A DNA stretch of 60,126 nucleotides from JAAERC01 sp965602655 (GCA_965602655.1 CBFCZE010000001.1:1-60126); one strand, 5' to 3'; counted from the first letter of the stretch, positions 9,589 to 18,802 are shown. Notes: generated by a model from the letters alone, not told the origin. A program made the numbers and translations.

Positions 9589-10032
9589 ATGAGCAAAAAT
9601 AATCCGTTTAAATTTGATCTTCCAAAAGGCTGGATGGATCAAACCGTATACGTTTTTCAGGGTCCGAAAGAGGCCGATTTGGATCACAGTATTATGCTGA
9701 CCCTTGATAGAAAATTGCGGCACGATGAAATTTCCAATTTTGCTGCTGAAAGAACCTCGCCGATTATTGAAACGATGGATGGTATCGATGTGCTAAAGGA
9801 TGAAGAAATTACGCTACCAAACGGTAATCCGGCCTGGGAATTTGTCTACAAATGGGTTCCCGCCGATGATATGATATTTTTCCAGAAATACGTCTTTGTC
9901 TATAAGGATAAAATAGGTTTTACCTTTTCGGGAAAATTTACCAAACAGACGATTAAAACTGTCGGCGCCCAGATGAAACAAATAATTGAAACTCTTCTGC
10001 CGGGAACGTATGAGCCTTTGGATGAAGATTGA
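9589..10032 (+). CDS. DUF1795 (DcrB/Eag-like) T6SS effector chaperone
   Basis: 147 residues, the usual size for the family. It reads as a DUF1795 protein: N-terminal FDLPKGWMDQTVYVF, a central DHSIMLTLDRKL strand-turn, WEFVYKWVPADDMIFFQKYVFV, and the closing GFTFSGKFTK...IIETL. Known members (EagT6, EagR) bind and stabilise the transmembrane segments of T6SS effectors before export and load them on VgrG. Its stop overlaps the next start as TGATG, so the two genes are translationally coupled. A membrane-inserting effector candidate lies one gene further on, the arrangement expected for an Eag chaperone. Confidence 0.85.
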   Translation: MSKNNPFKFDLPKGWMDQTVYVFQGPKEADLDHSIMLTLDRKLRHDEISNFAAERTSPIIETMDGIDVLKDEEITLPNGNPAWEFVYKWVPADDMIFFQKYVFVYKDKIGFTFSGKFTKQTIKTVGAQMKQIIETLLPGTYEPLDED

Positions 10033-11255
10033 TGTCTGATTTGAAATTCACAAAAGCGACCGATGAGGAGCATGAGATTAAACTCGATTCCCATCTTATC
10101 AGCGCCTCCTGGGTTTCCGGGATGGCCTTTGTCGGTTTAAAGCCCAAATTTGAGGTGCGCACTGTTTTTGTCGGCAATGGTTCCAAAATAAAAGTAAAGG
10201 GCAAAACCGAAAAGGGTAAAAAACTCGGTAAAGTTAAGGGTAAAATGCAAGCTAATGTTTTTACCGGCGAGTTTGAGATTCCTGATAAAATAGAGTTGGA
10301 TGATCAGATATATTTTGAAGTCGACCTTTCCGCCAACGGTCTCAGCGGCGAATCGGCCAAAATTCCGGTATACCCGCAACCCAAACTAAAAAGTATCAAA
10401 TGGAGCGCCGATGAGGCCCGGCGTGGTGATGTCTTAACCATGTCGGCCGAGCTGGAAGATGTAAAAGACGGCGTTGAAACTAAACTGATAATATATGAGT
10501 TTGACAACGATGGCGCCCACGATAAAATCTCTGAATTGCCGGCAACCGTCAAGGAGAGTAAAATTGAAGAGATGTGGGAGTATGAATATCACGAGGATAC
10601 CGATGAACTCCCCACCAGCGAGGAGGTCGAAAAATACGGTGGATCATATAATCCGCCTGAATATTTTTTCACTATCAAAGTCGGTGAATTTGAACTGGGA
10701 AAAGAAAATCAGGATTCGGGGATTTTGAATTTTAAAGACTGGTTTGAATATAAGCTTGAAGATGAAAATGGTACTTCGATAGCCGATGAAAAGTACAAAG
10801 CGATATTGCCCGATGGTCAGGAAAAAGAAGGTAAAACCGATTCTGACGGATTAATAATTATTAAAGAAGTCCCTCCCGGTAAAGTTAAAATTGAATTTCC
10901 TTCGGATGAAGACGAAGATGAAGAAGAAGAAAAAGAGGAGGAAGAAAAGGATGCTGAGGAACAGAAAATTCCGGAGGGCCAGGCGGATCAGACTCAAACG
11001 CAGTCAGGTGAAGATGTAGATTCAGTGGAAGAAGAAGATAGTGACGAAGATCAGGAAGAAAATAAGGAAGATGATGACGATGAAGAATTGAATCAGGCAA
11101 GAGAAGAAACAGGGACCGGTTCATCAACGCAGTCGGGCAGAAGTGGTGGGGCGACCCAGACAGGTGAATCGGGCGGTTCGACTCAATCAGATGATACATC
11201 CAGCTCAACACAACAGGATGATTCCTCGCAAACATCAACGCAATCAGGAGCTTAA
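10032..11255 (+). CDS. T6SS carrier/cargo protein with Ig plus transthyretin-like module and acidic, STQ-rich tail
   Basis: 407 residues from the ATG overlapping the chaperone stop (TGATG). The N-terminal 120 residues are beta-rich with a Lys/Gly-rich loop. The region 120-288 matches the C-terminal half of the PAAR protein in order and motifs: an Ig-like part (GDVLTMSAELEDV, YNPPEYFFTIKV), then a transthyretin-like part (FKDWFEYKLEDENG, LPDGQEKEGKTDSDG, EVPPGKVKIEF, residues 230-288). After that comes an intrinsically disordered tail: an acidic Glu/Asp run (290-310 and 325-355) and Ser/Thr/Gln repeats around STQSG to the end. No enzyme motif is visible. It may be an adaptor that docks on the spike or a tail-tethered cargo; exact role unknown. 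Confidence 0.75.
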   Translation: MSDLKFTKATDEEHEIKLDSHLISASWVSGMAFVGLKPKFEVRTVFVGNGSKIKVKGKTEKGKKLGKVKGKMQANVFTGEFEIPDKIELDDQIYFEVDLSANGLSGESAKIPVYPQPKLKSIKWSADEARRGDVLTMSAELEDVKDGVETKLIIYEFDNDGAHDKISELPATVKESKIEEMWEYEYHEDTDELPTSEEVEKYGGSYNPPEYFFTIKVGEFELGKENQDSGILNFKDWFEYKLEDENGTSIADEKYKAILPDGQEKEGKTDSDGLIIIKEVPPGKVKIEFPSDEDEDEEEEKEEEEKDAEEQKIPEGQADQTQTQSGEDVDSVEEEDSDEDQEENKEDDDDEELNQAREETGTGSSTQSGRSGGATQTGESGGSTQSDDTSSSTQQDDSSQTSTQSGA

Positions 11256-11323
11256 GTTAGAATATTTTTATATGATTGTTCTTTTCCATATTTGAAGGGG
11301 CAATAGCCGAATTTGAGGTTATT

Positions 11324-13966
11324 ATGGCAGGCGATTCGGGCGTTGGTACAGGTAAACGCCATACAAGAAAAAGAAAATGCAGACTTCATGAAAATTGTTA
11401 TATCTATGAAGCTTTAAAACTGCATGACTCCTATATTGAGGCTCTAAAAAGTCTGGATTCTTTGCAGAAAAGTTATGCTGTTGGATTAAATGCATCCAGA
11501 TTTACACGCGATATTTGCAGGAACCTGGCCGATCATGAAGGCAAGGTGAAATCTAAATTAACCGAGTTTGGCGGTCCCGGTACCAAAGGTTCAATAAAAA
11601 TTTCATTGAAGGATAGAAGGGGGCGGCCGGTTGGCGGTGAAAAGTATGATCTCTATATTCCGGGAGAAAAAAAGCGATCCGGTAGCCTTGGCGGAGACGG
11701 CACTAAGGTTGAAAAGAATATCAACACCGGACCATGCTTTGTAAATTTTCCCAATCGGGGTGAAGATACATGGGAATATTTGCTGGCGCCAAAAAGATAT
11801 AAGGTCAAGGAAGAATATTGGGCTAATATCAAAGGGGGCGTCGCCGGTATTAAAAAAGGTAAAGAAGCAGTTACGGCGACCTCTTATGAAACCACGCATT
11901 TAAAAAAATATATCGAATATCGAGAAAATAAAATTGTTGCCGTTGAAAGCGATGCAGAAAAAGCGGCCGAAAAGCTTATTAAGCTTATTAAAAGCCCAAA
12001 GGTTCAAAAACATATCAAGAAGCAACATGGCAATCGTCTTTTGCCGGATTCTTTGATAAAAGAATTTTATGGTGTCGATCCAAATAGTTCAGACAAGAAA
12101 TATCGTGAGAGCGACCATTACCTGGCAATCTTAACCGAAGATCTGAATAAAACCCGAGCCGGCTTGAAATTTCTCGATACCCTATTCGATGAAAATAAAT
12201 TATCCAAGCAATATGCTTTTAAGGATTTATGGGGATTTATCGGGAAAACAAAAACGGCATCGGAAGCCTCAGGTAAGTTTCTTTTTAATGTTATGCCAGC
12301 CCTGTCCCTTAAGATAAATCAGGTAGTAGATTGGGATCAGATTGATTCAATTACCGATATTACAAATAAGAATGCTACTATAAAACCATACTTTCAAACA
12401 CTGGAAAAATATCTCGGCAAAAATAAGTTCTCCAAATGGCTGGGTGCCCGGGTTGATGATCTGGCCAAAAGAAATAGGACTGCGGTAAAGGCAGCTCGAA
12501 ATAGAAAAACGTTTGATCGTTTAATTAAAATCTGGTCTGATCCGAACAATTCAAGGTATGATGCCGTTTATGCGGCAACGGCGAAAAAACATGATGCCGA
12601 GAAGGCCCTCGACGGTGTCTGGTTTGGTATGGCTCTCGATACCGTTGCGGTTGTTCTATCTACTTATGACATATTCAAAACAGTTCAGAAGGCTCCTCTT
12701 AAAGATAAGATAGGATTGGTCGGTGATATATTAGGGGCTATCAAAACCGTGGCCGAAGCGGTTGAAAGTACACAAAATCTAAGGGTGGCTGTTGCCGCTG
12801 AAACCGGGGCCAGCGGTGAAACCATAAAAACATTAACCACTCGGGCGAATGCGGCCAAAATTTGTGTTCGTGTTCTAACTGTTCTTGGGGTTGTTGTCTC
12901 GGCGGTGGTGATGGTTTGCGAAATTTATGATGCCTGGCGTAAACGGAACTGGCGTGTGGTTGCCCTTAGTATTGCATCGTTTGGAGCCATGCTTGTCGGT
13001 CTAGCCTATACCGGTATTGGTGCCGTCATATCAATCATTATTGCAATTATTGCTTATCTTGTTTATGAACCGCCGGTAGTAGACTTTATTCAATTGTCTT
13101 ACTGGGGTGAAGATTATATCGAGGCTCAGGATAAAATTGCTATCAAAGACACCATACTTAAATACTTTGAAGTAATATATACATTAAAGATTAGATTTAT
13201 TCACAAATGGGGTGGTGATGCAAATAAATCATTTATGTATATACAATGCGGGATGCTTTCTGAGAAAGCCCCTATCTATGTACAGGTATTTGAATATAAA
13301 AATAAAAAATTCTATCCTTTATCAAAGCAATGGAAAAAGGTTTATCCCGGATTGGAAAATGTTGACGGTAAAGGACGCGTTTTTAAAGAGATCACAACCT
13401 GGTCAAAATGCCCGAATCGACCCCGGACAATTCAAATACATAAGTATTGGGAAATATGGCCGAATATAAAGCGTGACAGTGATACCAAATACTGGGTGGC
13501 TGCGGCTCTGGATCCCAGTCGCGATTCACGATATGCCTTAAAAGACCAAACATGGGTCACGTTTCCATCTCCGGAGAAACCAAAACTCAAAATCAATAAT
13601 CCATTCAGTACGTCGGCGTATATTGATCGCAATATCTATATAACATACTATAAGGGCAAAATTTCAATGATTTTCCGGACCAATTACGCTAAGGGTTGTT
13701 ATATGAAGTTATGGCTTACCCGAGAAGGCAGTGGTTTATTTAATTGGGATAAAGAAATACATGAGGGGCTTAAAATTCCGGTAACCGCCGACACAACTAA
13801 GAAAAGGGTCAGAGTCCCGGATCCCAAAAATGGCACATATGAGGTAACAGCAAAAGTAGTGTTATATAACGCAAAAGATGAAGAAGTTGATACTGAAACC
13901 TTTTCTGGCGTTCTAAGCACGTATATTGTAGCGTCCCAGAAATATATTGATAAGCTTAAAGGCTAA
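11324..13966 (+). CDS. Large candidate T6SS effector with transthyretin-like domain and membrane-inserting core
   Basis: 880 residues from ATG 11324, chosen over the upstream TTG (11276) because GAGG sits five bases before it. After a basic N-terminus (KRHTRKRK), residues 88-150 resemble the transthyretin-like module of the two other cargo proteins (SIKISLKDRRGRPVGGEKYD, YIPGEKK). Residues 160-500 are helical. Hydrophobic segments at about 515-535, 545-565 and 567-582 (VVVSAVVMVCEIYDAW, GAVISIIIAIIAYLVYE) could insert in membranes. The C-terminal 100 residues are Ig-like. There is no signal peptide, so a cytoplasmic product with membrane helices fits a chaperone-held effector, and a DUF1795 chaperone lies two genes upstream. 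Pore formation is inferred; no catalytic motif was found and no separate immunity gene follows. Confidence 0.7.
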   Translation: MAGDSGVGTGKRHTRKRKCRLHENCYIYEALKLHDSYIEALKSLDSLQKSYAVGLNASRFTRDICRNLADHEGKVKSKLTEFGGPGTKGSIKISLKDRRGRPVGGEKYDLYIPGEKKRSGSLGGDGTKVEKNINTGPCFVNFPNRGEDTWEYLLAPKRYKVKEEYWANIKGGVAGIKKGKEAVTATSYETTHLKKYIEYRENKIVAVESDAEKAAEKLIKLIKSPKVQKHIKKQHGNRLLPDSLIKEFYGVDPNSSDKKYRESDHYLAILTEDLNKTRAGLKFLDTLFDENKLSKQYAFKDLWGFIGKTKTASEASGKFLFNVMPALSLKINQVVDWDQIDSITDITNKNATIKPYFQTLEKYLGKNKFSKWLGARVDDLAKRNRTAVKAARNRKTFDRLIKIWSDPNNSRYDAVYAATAKKHDAEKALDGVWFGMALDTVAVVLSTYDIFKTVQKAPLKDKIGLVGDILGAIKTVAEAVESTQNLRVAVAAETGASGETIKTLTTRANAAKICVRVLTVLGVVVSAVVMVCEIYDAWRKRNWRVVALSIASFGAMLVGLAYTGIGAVISIIIAIIAYLVYEPPVVDFIQLSYWGEDYIEAQDKIAIKDTILKYFEVIYTLKIRFIHKWGGDANKSFMYIQCGMLSEKAPIYVQVFEYKNKKFYPLSKQWKKVYPGLENVDGKGRVFKEITTWSKCPNRPRTIQIHKYWEIWPNIKRDSDTKYWVAAALDPSRDSRYALKDQTWVTFPSPEKPKLKINNPFSTSAYIDRNIYITYYKGKISMIFRTNYAKGCYMKLWLTREGSGLFNWDKEIHEGLKIPVTADTTKKRVRVPDPKNGTYEVTAKVVLYNAKDEEVDTETFSGVLSTYIVASQKYIDKLKG

Positions 13967-14264
13967 TAATAGCTACATTGAATAAATATAACAAAGGTAG
14001 GTTAATTAAAAAAAATTGAAGAGAGCTTCCTATTAAGCCAACTTCAAATGTAATAGTCGAAAGTGATATTGCTGAAATAGGCAAAAAGTTATATCTATTT
14101 TATTTAAAAAGGTTTAGCTTTGCATCTAAAAGAAAATTAATTACTTGACTTTAAATGGTATGGGAATTATGTTTTTAAGTTATAGGATAATGCCTATCAA
14201 CCCATTGTCGTTGAGAGGATTATTGTTTCCGTCTTTTAAAAACATTGGAGTGGATTAAAAGTAT
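13967..14264. promoter_or_regulatory. Intergenic region between cargo genes and T6SS machine genes
   Basis: About 300 AT-rich bases with no convincing gene. They separate the spike/cargo block from clpV-D1 and hold the promoter candidate described at 14145. No obvious terminator with a T-run was found after the effector gene, so readthrough into the machine genes is possible. Confidence 0.4.
14145..14173 (+). promoter_or_regulatory. Candidate sigma70 promoter before clpV
   Basis: TTGACT, 17 bases, TATGTT, about 90 bases before the clpV-D1 start. Each box has one or two mismatches to consensus. It is the best candidate for the start of the T6SS machine operon, but AT-rich sequence gives chance matches. 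Confidence 0.4.
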
Positions 14265-15716
14265 ATGGACATAGCCAATTATTCATCAGATTCTCGGGCC
14301 GTTATTAAGAACGCCAAGGAAGTTGCCGCTCAATTGAGGCATATCGAAATTGAAGTTGAGCATCTTCTGATCGCAACCATCAGGCACGAGGGTTCCGAAG
14401 TTGAGTCAATCTTAAATCAGCTCGGAAAAAGCGTCGGCTTTATCGAATCGGCCGCCGACGAGTATCTTAAGGATCAAACCAAAAAATCAACTGTCACCAA
14501 CCCGACCATTTCACCCGGAGTTCAGGAAGCTCTGATGCAGGCGGTTGATGAAAAAAGCAAGCTTATGGATGCTCTGGTGGAACCGGAGCATATTTTTATT
14601 GCTATTTTTGATCCCAAATCAAAGCTGTCGGGGTTTGTCCGCGAAAAAACCGAGCTGACCAAGGAAGATCTTTATCGTGCTCTGGCCGACAGTAAATCGG
14701 TCGCCGAAATTACCACCGGTGTGACACCGGCCGACGGAAAACCGGCCGAAGAGGGTGAAAAGAAAGTTTCCGGAACACTTCGCTACTGCGTTGATCTGAC
14801 CAATCAGGCCGCGGCCGGTGAGTTTGATCCCGTTATAGGACGAAGCAAGGAAGTTCAGCAGGCAATACAAATATTGCTTCGCCGACGTAAAAACAGCCCG
14901 GTTCTGGTCGGCGGTGCCGGAGTGGGCAAAACCGCCATTGTTGAAGGTTTCTGTCAGGCTATCATTGACGGTGCCGTTCCTAAAGCGCTCGAAAATGTAA
15001 AAGTGATGGAAGTAGATATGGGGGCACTTGTTGCCGGGGCCAAATATAAGGGGGAATTTGAGGAACGATTTAAAGCACTGATTGGCGATGTGGTTAAATC
15101 GGGCGGCAAGATTGTTCTTTTTATCGATGAAATTCATAACATTACAACCTCTGGTGGGGGCGGCGGGACCGATGCAGCCAATTTGATAAAACCGGCTCTC
15201 GCTCGTGGTCAAATTCGGCTTATTGGTGCCACAACCGAGGAAGAATATATTAAACATCTTGAAAAAGATAAGGCACTCGATCGACGATTTGAAAAGATTA
15301 AGATCGAGCAGCCGGACTATGACGATTCCGTCCGGATTCTGGAAGGGGTCGCCGGCAAATATGAAGAACATCATAAGATAGTTTATGACCATGAGGCCCT
15401 TTCAAGTTCGGTAAAATTCGCCCAGCGTTATCTCAGCGAACGAAATCTTCCCGATATAGCGCTTGATATTATTGATGAAGCCGCCTCTGAATTTGATGTC
15501 AAAAAAGAAATGGCGGGCCAGAAAATCCCGGTCATGGGCGAGCAGATTACAGAAATTACCGAACTTCTTAAAAAATGTGAAGGTAAAACACCTGAAAAGT
15601 GCGGCGAAGATTATGACAAACTGACCAAAGTCTATGATAAATTCTCGCGAAGTCTCGAAACGCTCCAAGATCACTGGGGTTATCGTCTGGAAGTCAAAGC
15701 GGAGGGGACCAAATAA
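14265..15716 (+). CDS. clpV-D1: ClpV/ClpB-type ATPase, N-terminal half (N domain, D1, part of M domain)
   Basis: 483 residues. Residues 1-145 are a Clp N-terminal domain with two repeats (VEHLLIATI and EPEHIFIAIF). The first AAA+ module follows: Walker A GGAGVGKT at 216-223, Walker B VLFIDE at 284-289, arginine finger RR at 340-341. The chain stops in the middle (M) coiled-coil region instead of continuing into D2. ClpV (TssH) disassembles the contracted TssBC sheath so it can be reused. The stop codon overlaps the next ATG as TAATG, so the D2 half should be made by coupled translation. Normal ClpV/ClpB proteins are single chains of about 850-900 residues; the two halves together total 850, so nothing seems missing. 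Confidence 0.9.
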   Translation: MDIANYSSDSRAVIKNAKEVAAQLRHIEIEVEHLLIATIRHEGSEVESILNQLGKSVGFIESAADEYLKDQTKKSTVTNPTISPGVQEALMQAVDEKSKLMDALVEPEHIFIAIFDPKSKLSGFVREKTELTKEDLYRALADSKSVAEITTGVTPADGKPAEEGEKKVSGTLRYCVDLTNQAAAGEFDPVIGRSKEVQQAIQILLRRRKNSPVLVGGAGVGKTAIVEGFCQAIIDGAVPKALENVKVMEVDMGALVAGAKYKGEFEERFKALIGDVVKSGGKIVLFIDEIHNITTSGGGGGTDAANLIKPALARGQIRLIGATTEEEYIKHLEKDKALDRRFEKIKIEQPDYDDSVRILEGVAGKYEEHHKIVYDHEALSSSVKFAQRYLSERNLPDIALDIIDEAASEFDVKKEMAGQKIPVMGEQITEITELLKKCEGKTPEKCGEDYDKLTKVYDKFSRSLETLQDHWGYRLEVKAEGTK

Positions 15717-16819
15717 TGCCGGATAAACCAAGAAAAATCAGCGAGATAAAAGAAGAATTCGACGTTAAAGTTGATCAACTGAAATCTTTACAGGGGGTTG
15801 TTGAATCTCTTGAGAATAAAATCGACGATGCCGATATCGCCACCGTTGTGGCTCGTCGAACCGGCATACCGGTAACCAAAATGATGACAGCCGAAAAAGA
15901 CAAGCTGGTCAATATGGAGGCTTTTCTTTCGAAAAAAATTATTGGTCAGAAGGATGCCATTAAAGTCATCGCAAATGCCATTAGAAAATCACGAGCCGGG
16001 TTGAAGATGAAAAATCGCCCGGTCGGCTCATTTCTCTTTCTGGGTCCGACCGGAACCGGTAAGACATATCTGCCAAAACTGTTGGCCGAATTCCTTTTCG
16101 ATGACAAGAATGCTATGGTGCGTCTTGATATGTCGGAATTTATGGAATCGCATTCAGTGGCCAAAATGATTGGCGCCCCTCCCGGATATGTCGGATATGA
16201 GGCGGGTGGTTTGTTGACCGAAGCGGTTCGCCGCAAACCATTTTCTATTGTCCTGCTGGATGAAGTGGAAAAGGCACATCCCGATGTGTTTAACGTTTTG
16301 CTTCAATTACTTGATGACGGTCGTTTGACCGACGGGCAGGGACGAACAGTCGATTTTTCGAATACGCTGGTTGTCCTGACAAGCAACTATGCCGCCGAAA
16401 AGATTCTTGAGGCCGATCGTGAGGGTCGGGAAGTTGATATGGAAGAAGTTCGTGGTTTTCTGTTCAGCAAATTCCGTCCTGAGTTTTTGAATCGTCTCAA
16501 TGATATTATTATTTATCACACCTTTACTCAGGAGCAGGTGGAAAAAATAACGGCACTGGAATTTAATGCATTGTGTGATCTTCTTAAAGACCAGAATATC
16601 ACCGCCAATCTCAGCGATGGGGCGTGCAAAAAACTTGCCGCGGACGGTTATACAATCGAGCTTGGAGCTCGTCCGATTCAAAGGACAATAGAGAAAGAGA
16701 TTATTAATAAATTATCGGTTGATATTATAACCGGCAATATTTCTCCCGGCGACAATATCTCGGTTGATATCAAAGACGATAAATATATTTTTAATGTGAT
16801 TAAAGAAGAGAATTCATAA
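15716..16819 (+). CDS. clpV-D2: ClpV/ClpB-type ATPase, C-terminal half (M-domain remainder, D2)
   Basis: 367 residues. It opens with a short coiled coil (10-38) and the VVARRTGIPVTKM linker known from the M-domain/D2 boundary of ClpB. The second AAA+ module follows: Walker A GPTGTGKT at 110-117, pore loop GYVG at 147-150, Walker B SIVLLDE ending at D182-E183, sensor 2 GARP at 327-330. The D2 small domain is complete. A fresh ATG overlapping the upstream stop, an intact reading frame and complete motifs on both sides argue for a real split gene and against a decayed one, although a sequencing or assembly frameshift (the halves differ by -1) must be kept in mind. It probably forms mixed hexamers with the D1 chain. 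Confidence 0.9.
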   Translation: MPDKPRKISEIKEEFDVKVDQLKSLQGVVESLENKIDDADIATVVARRTGIPVTKMMTAEKDKLVNMEAFLSKKIIGQKDAIKVIANAIRKSRAGLKMKNRPVGSFLFLGPTGTGKTYLPKLLAEFLFDDKNAMVRLDMSEFMESHSVAKMIGAPPGYVGYEAGGLLTEAVRRKPFSIVLLDEVEKAHPDVFNVLLQLLDDGRLTDGQGRTVDFSNTLVVLTSNYAAEKILEADREGREVDMEEVRGFLFSKFRPEFLNRLNDIIIYHTFTQEQVEKITALEFNALCDLLKDQNITANLSDGACKKLAADGYTIELGARPIQRTIEKEIINKLSVDIITGNISPGDNISVDIKDDKYIFNVIKEENS

Positions 16820-16838
16820 TATTAATTTGGAGGAGTAA

Positions 16839-17279
16839 ATGGCAAAATTTATTCTTGGTGCAACCGAAAGGATCAAAAAAGACGATTCTATTCCGGTTGA
16901 GTTGCTTCCTTCCAATAAATTGCTTTATGCGGCGAAACTTAATAATGAAGAAGATGCTGATGTTTCGCCGGTTAAATGCAACAATCTGAAGGAAGTATTT
17001 GAAAAATTCCGGCCGTCGTTCGAAGCCGAGTTGGAATCGACCGAAGGCGAACAGGTAAATGCCAACTTTGAAGTCAGATCAATGAAGGATTATACATCCA
17101 AAGAACTGATTGAGAAGAACGATTATCTTCAGGAAACTTACTACGGTAAGGAAATGCTCAATGATCTGGAAAAACAATTAAAGAAAAACAAGTCATTGCA
17201 GAAGACGCTTTCCGATAAGGAAAAGAAAGAAGCTCTCCTGAAAATGGCCAAGTACTATATCGACCTTCTCAGCGAATAG
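16839..17279 (+). CDS. tssB: T6SS sheath small subunit TssB (VipA-like)
   Basis: 146 residues, slightly shorter than typical TssB (about 165). The sequence lies directly before tssC, the invariant arrangement. It has the expected N-terminal strand region, a FEKFRPSFEAELES segment, the MKDYTSKELIEK element, and a long C-terminal helix with repeated leucines (residues 108-146) that in VipA packs against VipB. With TssC it forms the contractile sheath around the Hcp tube in the cytoplasm. A strong GGAGGAG ribosome site precedes the ATG. The sequence is nearer to the Bacteroidetes style than to proteobacterial VipA, judging by motif appearance only. Confidence 0.88.
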   Translation: MAKFILGATERIKKDDSIPVELLPSNKLLYAAKLNNEEDADVSPVKCNNLKEVFEKFRPSFEAELESTEGEQVNANFEVRSMKDYTSKELIEKNDYLQETYYGKEMLNDLEKQLKKNKSLQKTLSDKEKKEALLKMAKYYIDLLSE

Positions 17280-17296
17280 AAAAGAGGTGATTATTA

Positions 17297-18724
17297 ATGG
17301 GTGAAGAAGAAAAACAAGAAGCACAGGCACAGGAAGCAAAGGCCAAGGAGGCTGCTCCCGTAGCAGCCGGTGAGGCAATATCAGATGAAGAGTTTTCATC
17401 GATGTTAGGCGAATCTTTTGGAAGTTTTAAAAACCTGGCGGCCTTGATGCCGTCGTTTAAAACGCCTGATGGTGACCTCGTTCGCGGCGTCGAATGGCTC
17501 GATCCGAAAAAGGATTTCCAGCGCAAAGAGTTTTTGACAAAAAAGAATTTTGAAGGACAGCGCAAACTGTTGGCCCTGAGATTGAAAAAGTGGATGGAGT
17601 ATCTGGCCGGCGATGAAACCCCGGATGCCACACGCAAAAAGCTGAGTGAAGATTCGGCCAAGCTGGAAGCCAACCTGCGCAAAAACATGACCAAGGTTCA
17701 TAATAAATCACGTGAGCTTGAAACAACTTATCGTGCCATCGATAAGTTTTTTGCCAATGCGCAACAGGAACCGGATGAGAAGGTCAACGCTTACTTTGCC
17801 AATGCCGGCATTGAAGAGTTAACCGACCCGGACGACAAGGAAAAATTCGAGCAATTAACCACAGCTATTGCCGATCTTTACCGCGAGTGGAGCATCAAAG
17901 AATGTTTTTCGATGGCGTGTGTCCCCGGTTATATGGGCAGTGTTGAGAATATTGACACCTTTGCGCGACAGTTGGGCTTCCCGAATAAACTGCATATCAT
18001 GACCGATCTGCCGAATTTTGAATCGGTTGACGAAGTTATGGAGATGCTCGACGATCCCAACTATGCCAATTTGATCGGCGTCGATAATTTCAAGCAGTAT
18101 GTTTCAGTTTTCGCCAACTATCTGTTGGCGCGCAATGCCAACGAGTATGAAGATGATGATATGTGGATACCACCTTCTGCTTCTGTCGCCGGAATGATGT
18201 ACAAGAGTGACACAACGGTTGGTATGCAGCAGCCGTCGGCCGGCTTTAAGTATGGAAAGATTGCCGATGCCAAGTATATCCGCTTCCGGGCCAATCAGCC
18301 AGATGCCAGTAAGATAAATGAAAAAGGTGTTAATCCTCTGGTTAACTTTGAAGGATCGGCGGTAGCGATGGGTTCATCGACACTAAGCGTTAAAGAAACA
18401 TTTAATGTTTATTCCATTCGTCGCACGTATGATTATGTTTATAAAACGCTTCGCAATTATCTTAATAAACAAACCTTTACCGTTATTGATCAGAAGATGA
18501 TTGATGCCCTCCGGTCCGATATCGATAAATTCATGCGGGCCATCTCCGGCGGCGATAATATCCTGCAGGATTATAAGGTAGAGATTTTTGCCGATGAGCA
18601 GATGCGTAAAAACCAGGAAGTTGACATTAAGGTTGCTTTGAATCCTAAGTATCCGGCCAGAACATTTAATATTGAATTCGCGGCATGGGATGCGGACAAT
18701 CAAACCAATGTGAAAGATAAGTAA
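17297..18724 (+). CDS. tssC: T6SS sheath large subunit TssC (VipB-like, DUF5458 style)
   Basis: 475 residues, the usual length. An Ala/Glu/Lys-rich disordered N-terminus (1-28) is followed by the sheath core. Visible landmarks are GVEWLDPKKDFQRKEFL, YREWSIKECFSMACVPGYMG, the AGMMYKSD stretch, NPLVNFEGSAVAMGSSTLS, and the final FNVYSIRRTYDYVYKTLRNYLN region leading to the handshake strands. This organisation resembles the Bacteroidetes TssC family. It is 17 nt after tssB with GAGGTG as ribosome site and pairs with TssB in the sheath. Nothing is truncated. Confidence 0.9.
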   Translation: MGEEEKQEAQAQEAKAKEAAPVAAGEAISDEEFSSMLGESFGSFKNLAALMPSFKTPDGDLVRGVEWLDPKKDFQRKEFLTKKNFEGQRKLLALRLKKWMEYLAGDETPDATRKKLSEDSAKLEANLRKNMTKVHNKSRELETTYRAIDKFFANAQQEPDEKVNAYFANAGIEELTDPDDKEKFEQLTTAIADLYREWSIKECFSMACVPGYMGSVENIDTFARQLGFPNKLHIMTDLPNFESVDEVMEMLDDPNYANLIGVDNFKQYVSVFANYLLARNANEYEDDDMWIPPSASVAGMMYKSDTTVGMQQPSAGFKYGKIADAKYIRFRANQPDASKINEKGVNPLVNFEGSAVAMGSSTLSVKETFNVYSIRRTYDYVYKTLRNYLNKQTFTVIDQKMIDALRSDIDKFMRAISGGDNILQDYKVEIFADEQMRKNQEVDIKVALNPKYPARTFNIEFAAWDADNQTNVKDK

Positions 18725-18802
18725 ACGTAAGATTATTGATTAAATTGGAAGTAAAAACGTAAACAATATTAACCAGTTGAACCAAGAAAAAGGAGAGAAG
18801 TT

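Noticed and set aside
14619..15392. 257-codon minus-strand open frame inside clpV
   Set aside because: Antisense to a gene with full AAA+ motifs; no ribosome site or domain.
15700..15720. Programmed -1 frameshift joining the two clpV halves
   Set aside because: No slippery heptamer is visible at the junction, whereas a TAATG stop-start overlap explains the arrangement by re-initiation.
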